Below are positions 7,800 to 15,939 of a stretch of 47,671 nt of DNA, in pieces. The stretch lies in the NCBI GenBank assembly GCA_025454975.1, contig JALONK010000022.1, positions 1 through 47,671 on the forward strand, given 5' to 3'. Under the pieces are notes generated by a model that saw only the letters and a list, made by a program, of their open reading frames with translations, made no database searches and was not told the DNA's origin. Source of the DNA: Bacteroidia bacterium (lineage in GTDB: Bacteria > Bacteroidota > Bacteroidia > UKL13-3). Made by a program: the position numbers and the translations under genes. Within the stretch, counting starts at the first letter, position 1; every line of letters begins with the position of its first letter.

Positions 7800-8116
7800 T
7801 ATACTCGACTTTGATTAAATCTTAAAACACTATTTGTTTCTGTCTTGTCGCTTTCATTACCTAATGCTCCGCCTAAAGCTCCACCAATTAAAACACCAAT
7901 AGGACCACCAAGAATACCGATAAGACCACCAACAACCGCACCTGCTGCTGTGCTGTTACTCTCTGTCTCGGCAACTACTTCATGAACATGATATTGCTGT
8001 CCATGTAATAAGAACCAAGGACTACCAATAACATTCGCCAACTCACTTCTTGTCGCAGCAAGAATGTTGAGATAGATTTTGTTATTCGATATTTTATTTA
8101 CTACAAACAATTTCAT
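7799..8116 (-). CDS. Small glycine-zipper protein upstream of the DRT1-like pair
   Basis: A 105-aa protein. The first 50 residues look like a small folded domain (KLFVVNKISNNKIYLNI onward) with no signal peptide. Residues about 57-88 are a glycine-zipper segment, with AAGAVVGGLIGILGG followed by GVLIGGALGGALG, a pattern that inserts into or packs within membranes. The C-terminal 17 residues are polar. Glycine zippers occur in pore-forming toxins, outer-membrane Rcp-type proteins and some defence effectors. It is tied to the next gene by a TAATG overlap, which argues that it works with the membrane protein and the RT-nitrilase. I do not know a published DRT1 system with this third part. Confidence 0.7.
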   Translation of the reverse strand: MKLFVVNKISNNKIYLNILAATRSELANVIGSPWFLLHGQQYHVHEVVAETESNSTAAGAVVGGLIGILGGPIGVLIGGALGGALGNESDKTETNSVLRFNQSRV

Positions 8117-8159
8117 TTTTAAATTTTATCGTTAGAAGAATTAAAATTGCAGAAAAATT

Positions 8160-8465
8160 TCATGGATTAAATAGACTGTTTAATTCTTCGAAAAACTTAG
8201 AGATATTTTCGTTGTTTTTGCCCCAGTCAATTATTTGTAATGAAAATGCTGCTTCAGAAGCGATTTCAACTCTTGTAAGATTTGGAGTTACACTTGTAAT
8301 TACAATTTTAAATTTCTCTCCCCATGAAATCAAAGACATACCAACATCAAATAGAATTATTCCTTCGGCAATATCCTCATATTTTACTTTGAAGTTCAAG
8401 TTTATAGCAGCTTCATGGCACTTGATGTAAACTAAATTGTAGGATTTTTTAAACTCTTTTACCAT
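8160..8465 (-). CDS. Small conserved hypothetical protein (SWGEK...DWGKN family)
   Basis: A 101-aa soluble protein of mixed alpha/beta composition. The recognisable pieces are a SLISWGEKFKI strand motif (about residues 44-54), VEIASEA in the middle and DWGKNNENISKFFEEL near the C-terminus. I recall small bacterial proteins with the same 'SWGEK ... VEVSS ... DWGKNxxNVxxFF' wording, but not a function for them. The gene starts 8 bp after the TIR-like gene stops and lies 43 bp before the glycine-zipper gene, so it is probably co-transcribed with both. No catalytic motif is visible; a binding or regulatory role in the defence locus is a guess. Confidence 0.7.
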   Translation of the reverse strand: MVKEFKKSYNLVYIKCHEAAINLNFKVKYEDIAEGIILFDVGMSLISWGEKFKIVITSVTPNLTRVEIASEAAFSLQIIDWGKNNENISKFFEELNSLFNP

Positions 8466-8473
8466 TCTGTTTT

Positions 8474-8986
8474 CTAATAATTGGTTCTGATTTTTATTGC
8501 AGTCTCAACCCAAGTTTGCAAGTTATTTTTAACCTCGTTGTATGGATCGATAGAATTTGGATTATAGCAATGAATAATGCTTGATAGCTTTTTACCATCT
8601 GCAGTAAATGTTTCAAACGGATTTTTTCCTTGCGAGCATTTTCCATCTGAATCTTGATTCCCCTTTATTTTTCTTGCGCACTTGAAGTTGTGGATATGTA
8701 TTCCTAAAAGACCTTTGCCTTCATTCCATGCTTTTTTTATTTCGTATCGAACCCATGGCCTTTGATGTGTTTCCTCACCAACTAAAACTACGACACAACT
8801 TCTGTATTGCATGTTATCGTTAATCCATTTTTCTATTGCCTTATCTCCGCCACGCGTTACTTGTTCCCAGTCATTTACTGAAACTGGTTGATTGTCCTCC
8901 AAAGAACCAATATTTCTAATTTGTTGAACTCTAAAAACGTCTTTCGCATAATGAAAACTGTAAAATATTTTTCGCTTTGTAGTCAT
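8474..8986 (-). CDS. TIR-like DUF1863 (ThsB-type) protein
   Basis: A 170-aa protein of the MTH538/DUF1863 TIR-like family. Residues 5-12 (RKIFYSFH) form the first strand and loop, residue 40 onward holds WEQV...KAIEKWI, VVVLVGEET is at 65-73, and RPWVRYEIKKAW at 76-87 carries the conserved acidic residue Glu82 expected in the nucleotide-binding pocket. In Thoeris, ThsB proteins of this family sense phage and make an NAD-derived cyclic or conjugated signal that activates a separate effector. No SIR2-type ThsA is present; the neighbour upstream is a small membrane protein 7 bp away, which may be the effector. DUF1863 proteins also occur outside Thoeris, so naming it thsB would be premature. Confidence 0.85.
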   Translation of the reverse strand: MTTKRKIFYSFHYAKDVFRVQQIRNIGSLEDNQPVSVNDWEQVTRGGDKAIEKWINDNMQYRSCVVVLVGEETHQRPWVRYEIKKAWNEGKGLLGIHIHNFKCARKIKGNQDSDGKCSQGKNPFETFTADGKKLSSIIHCYNPNSIDPYNEVKNNLQTWVETAIKIRTNY

Positions 8987-8993
8987 ACTAAGT

Positions 8994-9389
8994 TTATTTG
9001 AAACAATACACTATGATTAAAAGAGTAACAAGGACAAATCCATAAAACAAAAGAATTGTTTTTGAAAATGCGGCACTTGACCAATCAAAAAACCCTTTGT
9101 TAAATTGTTTTGTATTTAGCGAAAAGTCAATAGATGTCGCTTTACGAGCATGGTCATATACTTTTCTGAATAGCCTCTCTTGATATAAGTAATAGCTGTC
9201 AAGAAGCCAAAAAGCAATAGTCGGGAAATAAGCAACAATTAAAATACGGTGGTTGCTATCCTTGGCAGCCAATGCAAACAATGCAGACACAAGTGTAACT
9301 GTCCAACTCTTGATAAAAAAAGAGTTTTGCCCCATTCGGTTAATTACTCCTTGTGCAAATTCAAGGTGCTTGCTTTTTTCTTCTGTCAT
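8994..9389 (-). CDS. Small membrane protein paired with TIR-like protein (candidate effector)
   Basis: A 131-aa protein from the ATG at 9389 (MTEEKSKHLEF); a start four codons further upstream is possible, but relatives I recall begin at this methionine. The opening EEKSKHLEFAQGVINRM is amphipathic, followed by two closely spaced membrane segments (about 27-42 and 50-68), a cytosolic stretch with YLYQERLFRKVYD, and one C-terminal membrane segment (about 110-129). Small membrane proteins with this layout are, from memory, often found next to TIR or DUF1863 genes. As first gene of the run it could be a signal-gated membrane-disrupting effector. That role is an inference. Confidence 0.75.
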   Translation of the reverse strand: MTEEKSKHLEFAQGVINRMGQNSFFIKSWTVTLVSALFALAAKDSNHRILIVAYFPTIAFWLLDSYYLYQERLFRKVYDHARKATSIDFSLNTKQFNKGFFDWSSAAFSKTILLFYGFVLVTLLIIVYCFK

Positions 9390-9457
9390 TTTTAATTTCA
9401 ATTATTATTTGCACAATCGTCAATAGAATACCACCAAATAATCTATCTACCATAAAC

Positions 9458-9592
9458 TTACATATAATTTTCTTTTAAGAACAATGCTGTTTCTCGCTTA
9501 TCATAACACTTTTGAATAAATAAACGAAACTTACCTTCACTTGCGATTACATTCCTAATAAAATCTTCTGCTTGTTTTTTTATGGTTTTCAT
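9458..9592 (-). CDS. Short ORF, possible gene remnant
   Basis: A frame of about 44 codons on the minus strand beginning MKTIKKQAEDFIRNVIASEG and ending KENYM. Its composition (charged, helical, few rare residues) resembles real protein more than random reading, but it has no recognisable domain. It lies at the edge of the island and could be the surviving start of a truncated gene or a small stand-alone peptide. Confidence is low. Confidence 0.3.
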   Translation of the reverse strand: MKTIKKQAEDFIRNVIASEGKFRLFIQKCYDKRETALFLKENYM

Positions 9593-9679
9593 TTGGGGTA
9601 ATCGGATATATACGAATACGAAGTAAGGAAAATAAATTATGAATGTCAAGGGAATTTAAACAGCTTAGGGAATGCAGCG

Positions 9680-9785
9680 GAAATCCTTTTTTGAGGCACG
9701 AAAAAAAGATTGCAACGAAATGCCCGACCCTGCTTGCATTGCTTTTGCCTCGCGCTTTGGATGCATAGCAGGGGAAGCCCCAAAT
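9680..9785. repeat. Structured repeat-like element in the metH leader
   Basis: Two strong pairings are visible: CCCTGCTTGCAT (9728-9739) with ATGCATAGCAGGG (9761-9773), broken by one bulged base, and GAGGCA (9693-9698) with TGCCTC (9746-9751). A short GGGG-AAG-CCCC hairpin follows at 9771-9781. I recall similar wording, on the minus strand, as a dispersed intergenic repeat in Bacteroidota genomes. It is open in the metH frame, but the translated residues are Cys/Trp-rich and unlike MetH, so it is probably untranslated. Whether it regulates metH is unknown. Confidence 0.4.
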
Positions 9786-9857
9786 TACTTGTGTTTTTAC
9801 ATTATGCACTGTTGGTGGTATTCATTATCTTGCAGCGAATTTCTTGAATACTATTAC

Positions 9858-12536
9858 ATGACGAAAGCAGATTATACATTACGACTTTCAGGATTAGAGC
9901 CTTTGGTTATTTATGAAGGCTCGAACTTTATTAATGTTGGCGAACGTACCAATGTTACCGGTTCGAAAAAGTTTTTGCGCCTGATTAAAGAAGGGCAGTT
10001 TGATGATGCTCTTGAAGTTGCCCGCGAACAAGTGCAAGGCGGTGCTCAGGTTATTGATATTAACATGGATGAAGGCATGATTGATGGCGCCGAAGCTATG
10101 ACTCGTTTTCTTCACCTGGTTATGGCCGAACCCGATATTGCTCGTGTTCCTATTATGATTGACTCATCGAAATGGGAAATTATTGAGGCCGGTCTTAAAT
10201 GTGTGCAAGGTAAATGTGTGGTGAATTCTATTTCGCTTAAAGGTGGTGAAGAGGAATTTATTAAACAAGCCAAAACTGTAAAACGCTTTGGTGCCGCTGT
10301 AATTGTAATGCTTTTCGACGAGGTGGGCCAAGCCGATAACTATAACAGACGTATTGAAATTGCCGAACGTGCTTACCGCATCTTAACCGAAAAGGTTGGC
10401 TTTCCGGCCGGTGATATCATTTTTGACCCAAACATTTTCCCCGTAGCCACCGGCATGGAGGAACATCGTAAAAATGCGCTCGACTTTTTTAACGCAACCA
10501 AATGGATTAAGGAAAATTTACCCGGTGCAAAAATTAGCGGTGGCGTTTCTAACGTGTCTTTTTCATTTCGTGGTAACGATAAAGTGCGCGAAGCCATGCA
10601 TTCGGCTTTTTTATACCATGGCATTAAACATGGTATGGATATGGGTATTGTAAACCCGAGTCAGCTTGAGGTGTACGACGAAATTGATAAAGACTTACTA
10701 ACTTATGTGGAAGATGTGTTGCTCGACAGAAAAGATGATGCCACAGAACGTTTGTTGGAATATGCTGAAAAGGTTAAAGGCAAGGGCAAGGAAAAAGTTG
10801 TGGATGAGGAATGGCGCAAAGGCACTGTTGAAGAGCGTTTGAGCCACGCTTTGGTAAAAGGAATTGTTGATTATATTGATGCAGATACGGAAGAAGCTCG
10901 CCAAAAATATGGTCGCCCGCTTAATGTAATTGAAGGACCACTAATGGCAGGTATGAATGTGGTGGGTGACTTATTTGGTGAAGGTAAAATGTTTTTACCT
11001 CAGGTGGTGAAAAGTGCTCGTGTAATGAAAAAAGCAGTAGCCTATTTAACTCCATATTTAGAGGAAGAAAAACGCTTGGCCGGAACAACAGGCAGCAGTG
11101 GTGCAGGTAAAATTTTATTGGCTACCGTTAAAGGTGATGTGCATGATATTGGTAAAAATATCGTAGGTGTGGTATTGGCTTGTAACAATTTTGAAATTAT
11201 TGATTTGGGGGTGATGATTCCGGCTGATAAAATTTTGGAAACGGCCATAAAGGAAAATGTAGATGCCATTGGTTTGAGTGGATTAATTACACCCAGCCTT
11301 GATGAAATGGTGCATGTAGCCAAAGAAATGGAACGTTTAAATATGAAACTTCCATTGCTTATTGGTGGCGCAACAACCAGTAAAGTGCACACTGCCGTTA
11401 AAATTGATCCGAACTACTCGGGGCCGGTGGTGCATGTGTTGGACGCAAGTAAAAGTGTGCCGGTAGCACAAAGTTTAATAAGCAAAGAACAACGTCCGGG
11501 CGTTGAAAAAAACCTGAAAGCTGACTACGAAAAATTTCGCGAAGACTATAAAAACCGTAAACGTGAAAAACAGTTTGTGTCGTTAGACAAGGCACGGTCA
11601 ACTCGCATTACGGTGAATCACGAACAGATTATTGCACCTACTTTTACAGGAATAAAAGTATTTGATGATTACCCATTGGAAGAGTTAAGGAGTTATATTG
11701 ACTGGACTCCATTTTTTGCAACGTGGGAATTGGCAGGCAGGTATCCTAAAATTTTGCAGGATGAGGTTGTAGGTAAAGAGGCACAAAAATTATTTGATGA
11801 TGCCAATAAAATGTTGGATGAAGTGATTGCTGAAAAACGGTTACAAGCCAAGGCTGTTATTGGTTTTTGGCCGGCTAATGCTGTTGGCGATGATGTAACA
11901 TTATCGGTAAATGGAAAGGATGCTACGTTTCATTTTTTACGTCAGCAAAGTGAAAAAGCCGAAGGGCAAACCTATCATTGTTTAGCCGATTTTGTATCGC
12001 AAGCCGATAAAGGAAAAACGGATTATATGGGAGGATTTGCAGTTACTGCAGGTATTGGAATTGAGAAGTGGGTTGAGCAGTATGAAAAAGACCACGACGA
12101 TTATAAGAGCATTATGATTAAAGCCATTGCCGATCGTTTGGCAGAGGCATTTGCAGAGCGTATGCATGAAAGGGTGAGAAAAGAATTTTGGGGTTATGCA
12201 AGTGACGAAACGTTGAGTAATGATGAATTGATTAAGGAGGAATACCGTGGTATTCGTCCGGCTCCGGGTTATCCTGCTTGTCCCGACCATACCGAAAAAC
12301 GATTGTTGTTTGATTTATTGGGTGCCGAAGAACATGCAAATATTAACCTTACCGAAAACTTTGCCATGTATCCGGCAGCCAGTGTAAGTGGATTTTATTT
12401 TGCACATCCCGAAAGCAAATATTTTGGTATTGGTAAAATTAATAAAGACCAAGTAGAGGAATATGCCACACGTAAAGGTGTAAGTGTTGATTATGTTGAA
12501 CGTTGGTTGGCACCGAACTTGGGTTATGATGCATAG
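9858..12536 (+). CDS. metH: Cobalamin-dependent methionine synthase, lacking the homocysteine domain
   Basis: An 892-aa protein from the ATG at 9858. It contains the pterin-binding domain (residues about 15-270; [12 protein letters not shown]), the cobalamin cap and B12 domain with DVHDIG whose His429 would be the lower axial cobalt ligand, and the C-terminal activation domain with the AdoMet-binding [12 protein letters not shown]. It transfers a methyl group from methyltetrahydrofolate through cobalamin to homocysteine. The roughly 330-residue N-terminal homocysteine-binding module of E. coli MetH is absent, a split common in Bacteroidota where that module is a separate gene; that gene and metF are not in this window. 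An upstream in-frame extension to 9672 is rejected as leader sequence. A strong terminator follows. Confidence 0.95.
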   Translation: MTKADYTLRLSGLEPLVIYEGSNFINVGERTNVTGSKKFLRLIKEGQFDDALEVAREQVQGGAQVIDINMDEGMIDGAEAMTRFLHLVMAEPDIARVPIMIDSSKWEIIEAGLKCVQGKCVVNSISLKGGEEEFIKQAKTVKRFGAAVIVMLFDEVGQADNYNRRIEIAERAYRILTEKVGFPAGDIIFDPNIFPVATGMEEHRKNALDFFNATKWIKENLPGAKISGGVSNVSFSFRGNDKVREAMHSAFLYHGIKHGMDMGIVNPSQLEVYDEIDKDLLTYVEDVLLDRKDDATERLLEYAEKVKGKGKEKVVDEEWRKGTVEERLSHALVKGIVDYIDADTEEARQKYGRPLNVIEGPLMAGMNVVGDLFGEGKMFLPQVVKSARVMKKAVAYLTPYLEEEKRLAGTTGSSGAGKILLATVKGDVHDIGKNIVGVVLACNNFEIIDLGVMIPADKILETAIKENVDAIGLSGLITPSLDEMVHVAKEMERLNMKLPLLIGGATTSKVHTAVKIDPNYSGPVVHVLDASKSVPVAQSLISKEQRPGVEKNLKADYEKFREDYKNRKREKQFVSLDKARSTRITVNHEQIIAPTFTGIKVFDDYPLEELRSYIDWTPFFATWELAGRYPKILQDEVVGKEAQKLFDDANKMLDEVIAEKRLQAKAVIGFWPANAVGDDVTLSVNGKDATFHFLRQQSEKAEGQTYHCLADFVSQADKGKTDYMGGFAVTAGIGIEKWVEQYEKDHDDYKSIMIKAIADRLAEAFAERMHERVRKEFWGYASDETLSNDELIKEEYRGIRPAPGYPACPDHTEKRLLFDLLGAEEHANINLTENFAMYPAASVSGFYFAHPESKYFGIGKINKDQVEEYATRKGVSVDYVERWLAPNLGYDA

Positions 12537-12554
12537 CAGTTACTTTTTAAATTG

Positions 12555-12597
12555 ATAAAAGCTGTCGGTGTGCACTTAATACACCGACAGCTTTTAT
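12555..12597. terminator. Bidirectional terminator between metH and the DUF4139 gene
   Basis: A perfect 17-bp inverted repeat: arm 12555-12571 (ATAAAAGCTGTCGGTGT), a 9-base loop, and the complementary arm 12581-12597. Because the arms begin with A-rich and end with T-rich sequence, it can end transcription from both sides, serving metH on the plus strand and the convergent DUF4139 gene. Confidence 0.93.
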
Positions 12598-12598
12598 A

Positions 12599-14266
12599 TT
12601 ATATGCCTTGAATAGGTTTTGCTTTTGGAAAACGAACTTCGTAGGTAAAGGTTATACGTTTGGTGGTTTTAGGTTCAAGTTTTAACTCCCAGGTTAAGGC
12701 ACCTGTAAGGTCGTCTAACTGTGCTCCATTTCCATTAACTAAATTTACTTTTACATCATTAGTGCCGGGCTGCACCATTGGTATTTGATCTTCTACTTTT
12801 AACCGAATGGTAAATGGCTTAGTATTTCTTATGGTAATTTCATAGGTTCTTATTTCAATTTGCTCTTGGTCAATAAACCTGGTTTTGTTTTTATCTTTAA
12901 GGCGTTTGCGTTGCAATACAATACTTCGGTCGGAGCCTAAGTTAATGGCTAGAGTATCCGAATCACTTTCAGGATTTAACATCACTTCACCAATATATCC
13001 ACCTTCCATAAAAATTCTGGCATTTCCGGGAAGCAGGTTAAGCTCTTCCCAACCGGTAATGTTTCCGATAAGATAGGCGTTATTACTAAGTTTTGGCACC
13101 GCCGCAAATACCATATTAATTGGAATTTCTTTCTGTTGTACAATAACTTTATGTTCGTTATTCCCGCTTGATATGGTATAACTTAAATTAATTTCGTACA
13201 AGGTTCTAATTAATCCTTCAGTGGTTTTTATGTAATTATCCATACTTATTTCATTGGCATAACCTCGGTTTTCTTCTGCATCATCTGTGGGCACTTCTGC
13301 ATTTGATTTCAGTGCAATACTAGGGGCTTGGGGAGTTGTACTGCGCCTAAGCGACTTCACCTTTTCAACCCTAACTAAATAACCAATTAACCATGGTGAT
13401 AAAGCAGGTTTAACATGACCATCATTTGGGTTTGAAGTGCTGAGGGTGAGTTTAACATTACGCCAATTTACCTGAGAGTTTTGATATACACTTGCCAAGT
13501 ACTTTAATTGAATAGTGTTTTGAGTAGAATGTGCGCGTAACTCATACATAGGAACCCAACCGGCCTCATGTATGATGTAATTAAAACTAACCTTTGCCGA
13601 GCCTTCGTTTTCACTAAATATGTTTACAACAATTTGGTGTTGTGGGTCAACAACCGGATCATCAATTCCCGGATTATTTTTTAATGATATCAGATGATTT
13701 AACTCTTCATTTTGTCGGTTAAGTATTTTATTTAGCCGACTGGTTTCTTTAGAATTTTTATATTCTAAGTCGATATATTCATTCAACTTTTGACTTAAAA
13801 ACGGAAGGATTGATTGCAATAAAGGAAGAGAATCTTTGCTAAACTCGCCACGTATAAGTCGGTTGTTTAATAATAAGTTTCGTTCAGTAATAATAACATT
13901 TAGTCTTTTACTGATGACGGTTAGGTTAAAATTAGTTTCTTCAATACTATCTTCATACAACCTAATAAGTTTATCATATTGTTTTAAGGGTTGTTTGGCC
14001 GGAGGATATACAGCTTGATACTTAACATCAGTAACAAGTCCACCCTTTGTTGAAGCCTGCAAAGAAGGAATAACGATGAGCGGTGATACCCTGTCGAATA
14101 CCAATTGGTTGTATCCTTGTTTTAGAAATACATCATGTTCATAAAACAATTGAGCGCCTTGCAAGTAAACAATTGCTTTTTCAATTTCGGCTTTAATGGG
14201 TTTTTGTTGAGCAAAACCACAAGTACTTAGTGCAATAATACTTGCCAATAACATTTTCACTTTCAT
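12599..14266 (-). CDS. MuiA-like secreted protein (DUF4140/DUF4139)
   Basis: A 555-aa protein with a signal peptide (residues 1-19, ending CGFAQ). Residues about 25-120 match the DUF4140 N-terminal region (IEKAIVYLQGAQLFYEHDV), a coiled-coil-like middle follows at about 90-195, and the DUF4139 domain occupies the C-terminal half (HEAGWVPMYELRA, VNWRNVKLTLSTS, TRFIDQEQIEIRTYEITIRN). The family is named after the Xanthomonas mucoidy inhibitor A, but its biochemical role is not established. It is probably periplasmic or surface-exposed. It ends at the shared terminator with metH and lies divergently from the sigma factor gene. Confidence 0.88.
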   Translation of the reverse strand: MKVKMLLASIIALSTCGFAQQKPIKAEIEKAIVYLQGAQLFYEHDVFLKQGYNQLVFDRVSPLIVIPSLQASTKGGLVTDVKYQAVYPPAKQPLKQYDKLIRLYEDSIEETNFNLTVISKRLNVIITERNLLLNNRLIRGEFSKDSLPLLQSILPFLSQKLNEYIDLEYKNSKETSRLNKILNRQNEELNHLISLKNNPGIDDPVVDPQHQIVVNIFSENEGSAKVSFNYIIHEAGWVPMYELRAHSTQNTIQLKYLASVYQNSQVNWRNVKLTLSTSNPNDGHVKPALSPWLIGYLVRVEKVKSLRRSTTPQAPSIALKSNAEVPTDDAEENRGYANEISMDNYIKTTEGLIRTLYEINLSYTISSGNNEHKVIVQQKEIPINMVFAAVPKLSNNAYLIGNITGWEELNLLPGNARIFMEGGYIGEVMLNPESDSDTLAINLGSDRSIVLQRKRLKDKNKTRFIDQEQIEIRTYEITIRNTKPFTIRLKVEDQIPMVQPGTNDVKVNLVNGNGAQLDDLTGALTWELKLEPKTTKRITFTYEVRFPKAKPIQGI

Positions 14267-14379
14267 AGTTTGATTTGTTTAATTGCTGATAAGAGTGAAA
14301 ATGGGAATGGATTCCATAAACCGAGGGTAACTTTTTTTAAAAAATTTGAAATGATGAGTAATTTGCACTTAAATATTTC

Positions 14380-14979
14380 ATGAAAAACCTATCAGATGAA
14401 CAGCTAGTAACCGCTTATAAACTTGAAGGCAATACAGCCTATGTTGGGGAGTTATATAAGCGTTATTTAGTAATGTGTTTTTCGGTGGCTGTAAAATACT
14501 TAAAAGATGAAGATGCGGCTGAAGATGCGGTGATGCAGGTGTTTGAGCAGTTATTTACAGTGTTAAAAACGTCTGACATAAAAGTTGTTAAGCCTTGGTT
14601 ATATACCATTTGCAAGAACCATTGTTTGGGCATACTTAAAAAAGAAGCGGCAAGTTTGTTTGATGCCATGCAAGAAAATAATCAAACAGATTTTATGGAA
14701 AATGGCGTGGAAGAAACTCTTAGTGCTGAAGAAAAAGAAAAAACACTTGAGGCACTAGAAGCGGCTATTATGGAATTAAAGCCTGAGCAACAACAATGTA
14801 TTAAAGGATTTTATTTACATGGCAATACATATGAGCAAATAGCCGTAGCACATGGCTTTACGTTAAATGAAGTAAAGAGTCACATACAAAATGGAAAAAG
14901 AAATTTAAAAATCGTTTTAAATCAACAAGGGATTAACTGGGTAATAATATGGTGTATATGGATAATCAATCATGCATAA
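14380..14979 (+). CDS. ECF-type RNA polymerase sigma factor
   Basis: A 199-aa sigma-70-family factor. Region 2 covers about residues 5-90 (ELYKRYLVMCFSVAVKYLKD, EDAAEDAVMQVFEQLF), and region 4 lies at about 130-185 (LKPEQQQCIKGFYLHGNTYE, HGFTLNEVKSHIQNGKRNLK), including the helix-turn-helix for the -35 element. It directs RNA polymerase to a stress or envelope regulon that cannot be read from this sequence. The end of the gene overlaps the next gene by 31 bp in another frame, so sigma and anti-sigma are expressed together. The last 12 residues (IIWCIWIINHA) are encoded by the overlap and are unlike normal sigma tails. Confidence 0.9.
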   Translation: MKNLSDEQLVTAYKLEGNTAYVGELYKRYLVMCFSVAVKYLKDEDAAEDAVMQVFEQLFTVLKTSDIKVVKPWLYTICKNHCLGILKKEAASLFDAMQENNQTDFMENGVEETLSAEEKEKTLEALEAAIMELKPEQQQCIKGFYLHGNTYEQIAVAHGFTLNEVKSHIQNGKRNLKIVLNQQGINWVIIWCIWIINHA

Positions 14980-15887
14980 GCAATGAAGTTTGGCTGCGTT
15001 ATGCCGAGGGCAAACTAAACGCAGATGAGCTTGAGGTGCTATCCTCGCATGTTATAACCTGCGACATGTGTATGGATATTAAATCGGGAATTGATGCCAT
15101 GAAACAACCGAAAGGCTTAGCGGATAAAATCAAAACCTTAGAAAAGCTTGTTGATGCACATCCAAAAATAAAAAACAAACAACTTAGTGCTTATGTGTGG
15201 TTTGGCATTGCCGCTACGTTATTAGCTGTTTCAGGATTGTTATTATTATTATTAAAACCACAAGAAGAAGAATTAGCTGTTCATTATCCTAAACCCTCGC
15301 AAGTTCAATCGGTGCCTGAAGCAAACATACCTAAAACCGATGCTTTGGAGCCTAAGTTAAAAACAAAACCAAGCAAGCAGAAAAAACCGGAGGTAAGTAT
15401 ACTTATTCCGAAAGAAAAAAGTAAGGAAGAAAATGTTCCGTTAAATAATGATAGGCCGCAAGTCGCAAGCAACTCGCCAACTCCGGTAGAAATAAATGAA
15501 CAGAAAGCAAAAACATTAAATTTAAGTGAAGCAGATGCCGGCGGTTCAGCCATGGAAGATGATTTTGCTAACAGCCGTGAAGAAGTAACAGAAAAACCGA
15601 AAGCTTCAGTTCAGTCGTTAAAAACAAAAAAAGAAAACGTTATAACGCCTTATGAGCAAGCCGCAATTTTATACAGGCAAGGCAAATTTGATAGTTGTAT
15701 AGCATTGTTTAGGCAGTTAAAAAGAAGTGAACAGCGAAACGAAACCTGGTTGTTGTTGGCAGGAAAAAGTTATTTATCAAAGCAAGATACCGTAAAAGCA
15801 ATTGATTTATTAAACGCCATTCCTAAGTCGAATTCATCAGCCTATTTTGAGGCGAAAAGAATTTTAGATGTCTTACCAAAAAAATAA
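14949..15887 (+). CDS. Membrane anti-sigma factor-like protein with C-terminal repeat domain
   Basis: A 312-aa protein (309 if the second ATG, 14958, is used). Residues 1-50 resemble a zinc-finger anti-sigma domain (zf-HC2-like) with HVITCDMC supplying His/Cys ligands. A single membrane segment lies near 78-100 (WFGIAATLLAVSGLLLLLL), followed by a long Lys/Pro/Glu-rich spacer (about 110-220) and a C-terminal TPR-like piece (YEQAAILYRQGKFDSCIALF). The arrangement implies a cytoplasmic sigma-binding head and a periplasmic sensor arm. It overlaps the ECF sigma gene and ends at a hairpin terminator. Confidence 0.83.
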   Translation: MVYMDNQSCISNEVWLRYAEGKLNADELEVLSSHVITCDMCMDIKSGIDAMKQPKGLADKIKTLEKLVDAHPKIKNKQLSAYVWFGIAATLLAVSGLLLLLLKPQEEELAVHYPKPSQVQSVPEANIPKTDALEPKLKTKPSKQKKPEVSILIPKEKSKEENVPLNNDRPQVASNSPTPVEINEQKAKTLNLSEADAGGSAMEDDFANSREEVTEKPKASVQSLKTKKENVITPYEQAAILYRQGKFDSCIALFRQLKRSEQRNETWLLLAGKSYLSKQDTVKAIDLLNAIPKSNSSAYFEAKRILDVLPKK

Positions 15888-15917
15888 GTCGGGTGAACTT
15901 AACGTAGCACCCGACTT
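15886..15917. terminator. Bidirectional terminator after the anti-sigma gene
   Basis: A 10-bp perfect stem, AAGTCGGGTG (15886-15895) with CACCCGACTT (15908-15917), and a 12-base loop. It starts within the stop codon of the anti-sigma gene and sits between that gene and the convergent DUF2723 gene. Flanking A and T residues suit termination in both directions. Confidence 0.85.
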
Positions 15918-15939
15918 TATTGTATCAATAATTAATGTA

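Larger units (their letters stand above)
9402..9857. other. Island/core junction before metH
   Basis: This 456-bp gap divides the minus-strand defence operon from plus-strand metH. It should contain the promoters of both. I see a possible short minus-strand coding remnant (9458-9589) and a structured repeat-like element (9680-9781), both listed separately. No integrase, transposase, tRNA or clean direct repeat marks an insertion end. Confidence 0.5.

Noticed and set aside
187-9600. Prophage or insertion sequence
   Set aside because: No integrase, transposase, capsid, portal, terminase or lysis gene is present, and no terminal inverted repeats flank the region.
9672-9857. In-frame N-terminal extension of metH
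   Set aside because: The translated residues are rich in Cys and Trp and unlike MetH, and the DNA forms a strong repeat-like fold; the ATG at 9858 gives the expected start before the pterin-binding domain.
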